Part shown: positions 34,304 through 41,847 of the stretch, one piece after another
Layout: the number at the start of each line of letters is the position of its first letter
How positions within the stretch are numbered: the stretch's first letter is position 1
Assembly (NCBI RefSeq): GCF_946481145.1
Contig: NZ_CAMLMJ010000015.1
Location: 38,291 to 102,290, forward strand
Source of the DNA: an uncultured Sediminibacterium sp.
GTDB taxonomy: Bacteria; Bacteroidota; Bacteroidia; Chitinophagales; Chitinophagaceae
Length of the DNA stretch: 64,000 nt
Direction: 5' to 3'
Made by a program: the position numbers and the translations under genes
The notes under the pieces: generated by a model
Databases searched by the model: none
What the model was told of the DNA's origin: nothing
Seen by the model: only the letters and a program-made list of their open reading frames with translations

Positions 34304-35950
34304 TCATGCAGCAATTCCAAGTGGTGAGAAATAAATAAAAATGGCAAAGATGATCGCAACCACGATAGCAGATAACACTATATCCATCGTGTTCCAGCTT
34401 GCGCGACTCGCAGCTTTATCTTCCGCCACTGTTGTTTCAAAAGTCAGACCACGCAGTTTCACATCAGTTGGTGCAGGAGATCGAAGACTCACCACCACCA
34501 TCACCACAATAGCAAATAAGAAAAGGTAAATACAGAAATATAAAAAATTGATGGTCGCAAACTGGTAAAGCACGCCGCTCAGGTTCTCTTTAAAAAGTTC
34601 AAGTGTCAGTTTAATGATACCCAACACAAAACCAGCAACCATAGCCGTATAAGCACCTTTTGCATTGAGTCGTTTAAAAAATACACCGAGTAAAAACACT
34701 GCTGCAATGGGTGGTGCGAGGTAAGACTGCACACTCTGCAGATAGGTATACAATGTATTAGAAATTCTTCCCATCATTGGTATCCATACCATACCAAGTA
34801 TCACCACAACGCCGGTAGCAATACGGCCCACTTTCACAAGCTGTTTTTCACTGGCTTCCGGATGTGCGGGCTGGTAAATATCCATGGTGTATAAAGTAGA
34901 ACAGGCATTGTAAACAGAAGCAAGTGAAGCCATCAGTGCAGCAAGCAATCCGCCCGCAAGTAAACCCCGCAGTCCCATCGGCATAATCTGTTCTACCATG
35001 GCAGGGAATGCCGCATTAAAATCTGCCATGCCGTTTGCATTGAGTGGCAGTTGCAGTTCACCACGATGATAGAGTACATATGCGATCAGACCGGGAATCA
35101 GAAAAATAAAAAAGGGTAATAGTTTTAAATAAGCCGCAAAAATTGTTCCCCTCCTGGCTTCCGATTCATTACGCGCAGCAAGACATCTTTGTACAATATG
35201 CTGATCCGTACACCAGTACCATATACCGACAATCGGCGATGCTAATAAAATACCGAGCCATGGAAACTCCGGATCTGACAGGGGACGAAACATATTAAGC
35301 TGATCTTTTGGAAAGGCTTCCATCAGTCCATTCCATCCACCCACTTTATCCAGCCCCACATATAATAATACTGCAGAACCGATCAGCAGCACAAATGCCT
35401 GAATAGCCTCGGTGTACATAACTGCATGCAGACCACCAAAGATGGTATAGACACCCGTTACAACAACGAGGATTACCGCACCTGTCCAAAACTCCACACC
35501 CAGGATTTGGTTAAAGACCAGTGCGCCAGCGAAAATGGTCACCGATGCTTTGGCGATTACATAACTAAGCAGTTGAATGACGGACAATAATTTTCTTGCG
35601 CGTGCATCAAATCTTCTTTCCAGAAATTCAGGCATGGTATACACTTGCGAGCGCATATAAAAAGGAACAAAGACCCAGCCAAGGATCAGAACGATCCAGG
35701 AATGTAGTTCATAATGACCTAGCACCGTGCCAGATGCAGCAGCAGAGCCTGCGAGACCGACAATATGTTCAGAACCGACATTGGAAGCAAGAATCGATGC
35801 GCCGATTACCCACCAGCCAAGATTTCGGTTGGCTAAAAAATAATCTGTCGGAGAGTTTTTTGATTTACGGATAGACCAGATCGAAATGCCTGCAATAACA
35901 AGCATGTAAACAACCAGAAAAATCCAGTCGATGGTTCCTAGAAAATGCAT
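34304..35950 (-). CDS. Sodium:solute symporter (SGLT-like)
   Basis: A 548-residue inner-membrane transporter of the SSS family with about 13-14 membrane helices. Family features include IWSIRKSKNSPTDYFLANRN near the N terminus, the GSEHIVGLAGSAAASG region, and WYWCTDQHIVQRCLAARNES in the middle. It resembles sugar/sodium symporters. The neighbouring FGGY-like and GH3 genes suggest a sugar substrate. Its start overlaps the kinase-like gene by 13 bp. Confidence 0.9.
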   Translation of the reverse strand: MHFLGTIDWIFLVVYMLVIAGISIWSIRKSKNSPTDYFLANRNLGWWVIGASILASNVGSEHIVGLAGSAAASGTVLGHYELHSWIVLILGWVFVPFYMRSQVYTMPEFLERRFDARARKLLSVIQLLSYVIAKASVTIFAGALVFNQILGVEFWTGAVILVVVTGVYTIFGGLHAVMYTEAIQAFVLLIGSAVLLYVGLDKVGGWNGLMEAFPKDQLNMFRPLSDPEFPWLGILLASPIVGIWYWCTDQHIVQRCLAARNESEARRGTIFAAYLKLLPFFIFLIPGLIAYVLYHRGELQLPLNANGMADFNAAFPAMVEQIMPMGLRGLLAGGLLAALMASLASVYNACSTLYTMDIYQPAHPEASEKQLVKVGRIATGVVVILGMVWIPMMGRISNTLYTYLQSVQSYLAPPIAAVFLLGVFFKRLNAKGAYTAMVAGFVLGIIKLTLELFKENLSGVLYQFATINFLYFCIYLFLFAIVVMVVVSLRSPAPTDVKLRGLTFETTVAEDKAASRASWNTMDIVLSAIVVAIIFAIFIYFSPLGIAA

Positions 35951-37230
35951 AAGCTTGATTTAGTTAAATGATGAGCGTACCACCTGCTATAATATTCTTC
36001 TATCGGATCAAATAAATCCGGTGAGATAAGATGAACTGGCTGCCTTTTTTTTAAAACTCCGGCAACAGCACCATGATGAAGTCCAATAACAGCGCCGAGT
36101 GCAGCGCTGTATCCATTACCTGTCTGATATATTTCTATCGTTGTTTGTAAAAGATTCGCCATTGTTTTACAAAACACGCTGCTTAAAAACAACCCTGCTT
36201 TTGGCGCGTGTATTACGGAGGGCACGAGTCCTTTCTTTTTCAACTCCTCCCATTTTATCCGATATCGAAAAGCGATTCCTTCCAGTATGGCCCTGGCCAT
36301 ATTAGCATTTGAATGTATTTTTTCATCATAACCTGTAAACAGATCAATTATATTTTCATTAGGTGAATTAATATCAAAGCCCTCCCGAATAGTCAGGCCA
36401 TCACTACCGGCAGGCACTGTTGCAGCAAGCTGGTTCAAAAAAGCAAAACCAGGTGTTGGTTCCATCTTTGTTTCAAGCCACTGATACAATGCTCCTGCTT
36501 TACCAACCCCGGATTGATGAACTGTTCTGATACGATCTTTATAATGATTGATATGGGTTGTGCCTTCTATTGGTCTCCCTTCTTCAAGTTCAACCTGATC
36601 TGAAACAGTAATGATAGCTCCTTCTGTACCTGCCATTATTCCTGCTTCAAAAGGCCGAAGCACTTGTAATCCCAATGCATTGTTTTCTAATGCAGCAGCC
36701 TTATACAATACAGGAGTACCCGATCGCATCCCAAGTTGATTGGCTATCGCCGGCTGTAATAGTCCATGGCTGTCGAATACTTCATAAACTGGAGGTTTGG
36801 CACCTGTTGGAATACCCGCCGTCATCAACCCTTCCTGATGTGGACAATGATACTGGTAGTCCCAGAGTGAAGCTGCTGCAAGTAATCCTGTTGTAGTAGT
36901 CGCTTCACCCGTTAGTTGCAAGGAAAGATAATCAGCCATAAACATAGCCTGATAGAGTTCCTGCTTTGTTGACCGGATTATTTCTTTTGACTTATTCAGC
37001 AATACCATTTTATCAACCGTACTACTGATACCAATTGCTTTTATATGCAGTGGTTGATAGCAACCAGTTTTGTTTAAAGAAAATATCAGGTTGGCAAGAA
37101 TGCGCCAAGTGGAGACTGGTGACTGATGGTTGATGTTTTGAGATTGCTGTATTACACAAGAAAGAGAGTCTGTTTCAAGTACTGCTACTGAAATTTTTTG
37201 TTCACTAATCTCTATTCCAAGTACAAACAT
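35938..37230 (-). CDS. Degenerate FGGY/xylulokinase-like protein
   Basis: A 430-residue homologue of Bacteroidota xylulokinases (about 490 residues). The similarity is clear in IAIGISSTVDKMVLLNKSKE, YKAAALENNALGLQVLRP and HAPKAGLFLSSVF. Key motifs are eroded. The N-terminal phosphate loop (usually DIGTSSIK) reads EISEQKIS. The AGDQPNNA catalytic region reads AALENNA and has lost its Asp. GTSG reads GTEG. About 60 residues after KEIIRS are missing. The frame is intact, so it is probably an inactive or repurposed protein rather than a fresh pseudogene. Leader S5 lies upstream. Confidence 0.75.
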   Translation of the reverse strand: MFVLGIEISEQKISVAVLETDSLSCVIQQSQNINHQSPVSTWRILANLIFSLNKTGCYQPLHIKAIGISSTVDKMVLLNKSKEIIRSTKQELYQAMFMADYLSLQLTGEATTTTGLLAAASLWDYQYHCPHQEGLMTAGIPTGAKPPVYEVFDSHGLLQPAIANQLGMRSGTPVLYKAAALENNALGLQVLRPFEAGIMAGTEGAIITVSDQVELEEGRPIEGTTHINHYKDRIRTVHQSGVGKAGALYQWLETKMEPTPGFAFLNQLAATVPAGSDGLTIREGFDINSPNENIIDLFTGYDEKIHSNANMARAILEGIAFRYRIKWEELKKKGLVPSVIHAPKAGLFLSSVFCKTMANLLQTTIEIYQTGNGYSAALGAVIGLHHGAVAGVLKKRQPVHLISPDLFDPIEEYYSRWYAHHLTKSSLCIF

Positions 37231-37250
37231 GCGAACTGTTTTTTAAATAG

Positions 37251-37295
37251 CCAGGCATCGTTGAAACGAGCCCGGGAAGCATTTTCGAAAAATGC
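37251..37295 (-). promoter_or_regulatory. Tandem-hairpin leader S5
   Basis: Hairpin 1 (37251-37276; CCCGGGCTCG ... CGATGCCTGG, loop with UUUC) is followed by CTATTTAAAAAA, 20 bp before the ATG at 37230. Hairpin 2 (37279-37295) pairs GCATTT with AAATGC. It may also end transcripts from the GH3 remnant. Stem pairing is less complete than in S3 and S6. Confidence 0.55.
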
Positions 37296-37372
37296 CTGGA
37301 GAATAAGGCTTAACTAACGAATATCCAGAACCGATTGCTACCCTATCTCTGTTTTCAGCATCATTCCCTCGA

Positions 37373-39079
37373 TTAGAATGATCCTTTATAATTAAATAAG
37401 ATTGTTTTTACGTCATCCGAACTCGCGCCAATCATCACTTCATATCCTCCTGGCTCAGCGGTAAAGCGCATATTTTTATCCCATATTTTTAGTTTCTCCG
37501 CATCGAGTGTGAAGGATACTGTTTTGGTTTCTCCTGCTTCCAGATGCACTTTGGCAAAATCTTTCAAAGCCTTCACCGGCTGCACCACACTGGGTGCCTG
37601 TGGACGCAGATACAACTGCACCACTTCATCTCCCACCCTTTTACCCGTATTGGTTACATCAACAGATACTATATTTCCGTTTAAAAGCAGGTTGCTGTAT
37701 TGATAAGTAGTATAAGACAATCCATACCCAAAAGGCCAGAGTGGTTTATTGTCTTCCTGCACATATTCAAAATGGTGTTCGCTGGGTTTGCGGTTATAAT
37801 AGATGGGTAATTGACCAACAGATTTTGGAACTGAAATAGTGAGTTTACCAGAAGGGTTCACATCACCGAATAAAATATTGGCCAATGCATTACCTGCTTC
37901 CATTCCACTGTACCATCCATCGATAATAGCTGTTGCTTTTTGTTTCACCAGGTTTACGCTTAGGGGGCGACCATGCGCGAGATAGACAATAACAGGTTTA
38001 CCCGTTGCAACCATTGCCGCAAATAGTTCATTTTGCTGTGCCACCAGATCCAGTGTCGACACATCGCCAAAGCGGTCGGGATTACCTGCTTCACGTGAGT
38101 ATTGTTCATTCTCACCAATGGCGCAGACAATCACATCCGCATCTTTTGCGATCTGAACGGCAGCTTCTATCAGGCGCAGGTTGTTTTCTTTTTTCTGTTC
38201 TACCAGTCTGTGTGTGTATTGGTAATTATTAAGGGAAATGGTATCACCATTCAAAGAGAGATCAACTCCTTTGGCATAAACGGTATTAGGGAAGCGTTTA
38301 CGGATACCTTCCAGTACAGAAATATTTTGCACGGGTACACCACTGTAATCGCCGAGATAGTTAACAGCCGCGCAAGGTCCTACAACCGCAATTTTTTTCA
38401 GTTTATTTGGATCCAGTGGTAATAATCCACCCTGAGAGTAGCCGAAGGGTTGGTTTTTCAAAAGCACCATCGACTGCTCCGCCGCACGTCTCGCAAGCTC
38501 CTTACCTTTCGGCATTGCCACCCAACGCTTCGCTTCATCCACGGAAATTTCTTTTGTATCATCCAGTAATCCCAATGACTGTTTAAGTCTCAACACTAGT
38601 ACCACAGCGCTGTCCAGATCACGCATTGCGATCTTTTTTTCCTTGACCAGTGCAATCAGGTTTTCATAATTATTACCATAAGGCAGATCAACGGTAACAC
38701 CTGCGTTGAATGCTGTCAGCGCAGCATCTTTGCGTGTCGGAACAATTTTATGTTTATTAAACAACTGATCAATTGCCCACCAGTCAGACACTACCACTCC
38801 TTTATAGTTCCATTCTTTGCGCAACACATCTTTTAAAAGCCAATTGCTTGCATGAACAGGGATGCCGTCGATTTCGATATAAGCGGGCATAATTGCGGCG
38901 GGGTTGGAACGCTGGATGGCAATGCGGAAGGGCTCCATATGGAATTGACGCAGTACCCGTTCGGAATAATCAGCTGGCGCCTGGTTGATGCCACCAATGC
39001 TTTGTCCATGTCCGGTAAAATGTTTGAGGGTGGCCGCCACTCCACGTTGCTGGAAGCCACGCTGTAAATTCTGCATCAT
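37373..39079 (-). pseudogene. Glycoside hydrolase family 3 beta-glucosidase, 5' truncated by IS21 element
   Basis: The last 568 residues of a GH3 enzyme that normally has about 750-800. It begins just before the KHFTGHGQ substrate-site motif, keeps the nucleophile region GVVVSDWW (Asp99), the second GH3 domain (GENEQYSREAGNPD), and a C-terminal fibronectin-like domain (VTNTGKRVGDEVVQLYLRPQ). The N-terminal half of the catalytic barrel and the signal peptide are missing. The first ATG codons abut the IS left end, and an in-frame stop lies just upstream inside the IS. The missing part is not found beyond the IS, so this is a dead remnant. Confidence 0.88.
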
Positions 39080-39340
39080 GTTCCCCAGTCATTCCGGGCA
39101 AATTCCCCACCTTATTTTGTCATGTTTTTGAAGCTTGCTAAAAATGATTCCGGGACAAGTTCCCCACCTCGTTTCGTGTAATTCAAACACAATCAAGATA
39201 CAAGAGCGTTAACGTGTTTTCCGTCATTTACGCGTCATTCCGTCTTATGTTCCCCACAACTTTACAGGGGTTCTTTAAAATTTCGGATACGGGTCGCTTT
39301 ACTTCCGTCATTTGGAGCTTTTTTAATCTAATCCATTTTG

Positions 39341-40897
39341 ATGGCAGCAAAAACGATTGCTATGAAACAGATCAAACAAGCCATTCAACTTCTCAAAGAT
39401 GGCATCAGTCTCTCAGAGATTTCACGTCGGTTGGGCATCGACAGAAAAACAGCCCGCAAGTACATCAACCGTGTTCCGGCGCATGATCCCCAGGAAAAAG
39501 TTCCGGACAATGAACTCGCAGTGCATCTTTACAAGACCGATCACAAAGTGTTCAAAGATGAGCGTGAGAAAAAACTCATCGAGCATTTTGAAAAAGTTGT
39601 ATCGCAACTCAAGGATACCGGTGTCAACAAAATGCTATTACACGAAGAGTATCTAAAAGAAGTTCCGGATGGTTACAAGTACAGCCAGTATTGCTACCAT
39701 TTTAAAAACTTCCTTGAGCGCAAAGACGTAGTGATGCACATTGATCATTCACCCGGTGATCAGATGATGATTGACTTTGCTGGTAAAAAACCAAGCTATA
39801 TCCATTCTGATACAGGTGAAGTAATTTACCCGGAAGCTTTCATTGCTGTATTGCCTCACTCCGGTATCACTTTCTGTTATGCAGTGCATAGCCAGAAGAT
39901 ACCCGACTTTATTGAGTGCTGTGTAGAAGCAATGAGGTATTTCCAGGGTGTACCCAAAACCATTCTCTGCGATAATCTGCGAACAGCAGTAAAAAGAACC
40001 TGTAAAGTAGAACCCACTTTTACAGATAGCTGTTACCAACTGTCGCATCATTATGACACTACTTTTTCTGCAACACGTCCTTACAGTCCAAGAGACAAGG
40101 CAATGGTGGAACGATGTGTTAATCTCGTTTATTCCAATGTCTATGCCCGTCTGAGAGACAGAACCTTTACAAGCCTCGCTGAACTCAATCAAGCCATTCG
40201 TGAGAAGATTGATGAGATGAACAACAGGCAGTACAAAGGTTCTGACTTCAGCCGAAGACAACTCTTTGAACAAAATGAACGCAGTGTGCTTAAACCATTG
40301 CCTGTTCGACCCTTTATGCTTAAGAACGTATCCCAGGCTACTGTGCAGAGCAATTACCACATCGAGCTGCGCAGGATCAAGGAATACTTTAGTGTACCTT
40401 ACATCTACTGTGGCAAAAGGGTTACTGTGCTTTGGGATAATCATTCCGTTGAGATCTACCTGGATCATCACCGTATTGCTGTGCATCAAAGAAAAAACCG
40501 TTTGACCGGACGCTACAATACACATCCTGAACACAGAGCCCCTAACCATGTTGCAGTACATGAACTTAAAGGGTTAACAGAAGAAAAGCTTATTGCTCAG
40601 GCTCGTAAGGTTGGCCGATACACCGTACTGGCGCTTACGAAGATCATCAACGATAAAACCTATCCTGAACATGCTTTTAAAAGCTGCAGTGCAATTCTGT
40701 TACTTCAAAAACAATATGACAAAGAGCGGTTGGAGCTTGCCTGTGCGCATGCCTTGATAGGCTCACGCGTTGACTGGGCTACCATCAAAGCCATTCTTAA
40801 ATCAGGCAAAGACAAAGAGCCTTTGCTATTTAATCCTGACCCAGGGAACACACCACCGGACCATGATAACATCCGTGGTGCCGATAATTACCGTTAA
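39341..40897 (+). CDS. istA: IS21-family transposase IstA
   Basis: Transposase of about 518 residues. The N-terminal helix-turn-helix is LLKDGISLSEISRRLGIDRK followed by TARKYINRV. The DDE integrase core has MMIDFAGKK (first Asp), TILCDNLRTAV (second Asp) and KAMVERCVNLVY (Glu). The ATG at 39341 is used; 39362 (MKQIKQAIQ) is an alternative. All catalytic residues are present, so the element looks functional. Confidence 0.93.
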   Translation: MAAKTIAMKQIKQAIQLLKDGISLSEISRRLGIDRKTARKYINRVPAHDPQEKVPDNELAVHLYKTDHKVFKDEREKKLIEHFEKVVSQLKDTGVNKMLLHEEYLKEVPDGYKYSQYCYHFKNFLERKDVVMHIDHSPGDQMMIDFAGKKPSYIHSDTGEVIYPEAFIAVLPHSGITFCYAVHSQKIPDFIECCVEAMRYFQGVPKTILCDNLRTAVKRTCKVEPTFTDSCYQLSHHYDTTFSATRPYSPRDKAMVERCVNLVYSNVYARLRDRTFTSLAELNQAIREKIDEMNNRQYKGSDFSRRQLFEQNERSVLKPLPVRPFMLKNVSQATVQSNYHIELRRIKEYFSVPYIYCGKRVTVLWDNHSVEIYLDHHRIAVHQRKNRLTGRYNTHPEHRAPNHVAVHELKGLTEEKLIAQARKVGRYTVLALTKIINDKTYPEHAFKSCSAILLLQKQYDKERLELACAHALIGSRVDWATIKAILKSGKDKEPLLFNPDPGNTPPDHDNIRGADNYR

Positions 40898-40904
40898 CAA
40901 TTTT

Positions 40905-40942
40905 GGATACCTCACCTTCCCCGTGGGGTATCCGTTTTTTTA
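40905..40942 (+). terminator. Terminator-like hairpin between istA and istB
   Basis: GGATACCTCAC (40905-40915) pairs with GTGGGGTATCC (40923-40933) with one non-Watson-Crick position, followed by GTTTTTTTA. It lies between the two IS genes, 25 bp before istB, and could limit istB expression. Confidence 0.7.
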
Positions 40943-40967
40943 TTCAACTCAAAAACATCCATTAAAA

Positions 40968-41690
40968 ATGAATGTCAAAGAAACACTTGAACAAATGAAG
41001 CAGCTTGACCTGAACGGTATGTACAGCTTCTATTTATCTCAACTCGAACTCCCCGTTCACAACCAATTGCAGGGACACGATCTTGTGGCGCAACTGATCC
41101 AGAACGAACTTCTGCATCGCCAGGACAACCGTACTGCACGCTATCTTAAAACCGCGCGTCTTCGTGACCCTGCGCTTCCTCAACTCGTGGAATGCAGTTC
41201 TTCACGTAATCTCACCCAACAGCAGTTCAACCAGTTACTCGAAGGCTCCTACATTAAGAAAGGTCAGCATGTTCTCATCACAGGTGCTACCGGATGCGGT
41301 AAAAGTTATGTAGCCTGTGCACTCGCTCATCAAGCTTGTGCAATGGGATACAAAACCCTCTATCTTAACATGAACCAGTTTTATGAAAATGTTCTCATGA
41401 GCAAGCATGGTAACACCTACAATCAGCTCATGAATAAATACAAACGATTCCATGTGATCATCCTTGATGACTTCGGCTTGTGCGCAATGAATGAAGTAAC
41501 CCGATTGGCCCTCTATAGTTTACTTGAAGGCAAACATCTTAAAGGATCACTCATCATTACAGCACAAGTACCGGTTGCTAACTGGTATGATCTGATTGGA
41601 GAGCCTACCATTGCTGATGCAATATGTGACAGGCTGACAGCTAAATCACATCGCATCGAACTTAAAGGTGACTCCCGCAGAAGGGACTAA
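40968..41690 (+). CDS. istB: IS21-family ATP-binding helper IstB
   Basis: AAA+ ATPase that assists the transposase, 240 residues from the ATG at 40968 (MNVKETLEQMKQLDLNGMY). Walker A GATGCGKS is at 106-113, Walker B is in VIILDDFGL, and sensor-like STAQ equivalents follow (SLIITAQVPVANW). It ends DSRRRD. The frame extends upstream to 40770 through the hairpin and the istA end, but that part is not IstB-like. It appears intact. Confidence 0.93.
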   Translation: MNVKETLEQMKQLDLNGMYSFYLSQLELPVHNQLQGHDLVAQLIQNELLHRQDNRTARYLKTARLRDPALPQLVECSSSRNLTQQQFNQLLEGSYIKKGQHVLITGATGCGKSYVACALAHQACAMGYKTLYLNMNQFYENVLMSKHGNTYNQLMNKYKRFHVIILDDFGLCAMNEVTRLALYSLLEGKHLKGSLIITAQVPVANWYDLIGEPTIADAICDRLTAKSHRIELKGDSRRRD

Positions 41691-41847
41691 ATCAATAAAC
41701 AAAGAACTATCTTTACAACTCTAAAGCGATCCGCTTACGCTCTTTAAAACCAGGTGGGGATCTTCAACGGAACACCTGGGGACGTTCACAAGAATCTACA
41801 ATTATCTTCATTGTAGTTTGTTTGTTTATCATTTTCTTTATTATTTA

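Larger units (their letters stand above)
39079..41788 (+). mobile_element. IS21-family insertion sequence
   Basis: About 2.7 kb with istA and istB in one direction. The left end is TGTTCCCCAGTCATTCCGGG; the right end, read inward, is TGAACGTCCCCAGGTGTTCC. After TCCCCAG the two ends align over about 30 bp, both ending in TCCCCACC. Inner copies of the left repeat (ATTCCGGGACAAGTTCCCC) lie at 39147-39168 and 39237-39257, as expected for multiple IstA sites. No target duplication is visible. End positions are accurate to a few bases. Confidence 0.85.

Noticed and set aside
39749..40561. 270-residue minus-strand ORF inside istA
   Set aside because: It is antisense to the conserved DDE transposase and has no recognisable domain or start signal.
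40770..40967. Extended IstB N terminus
   Set aside because: The extension runs through the istA 3' end and the terminator-like hairpin; the ATG at 40968 matches the IstB family start.
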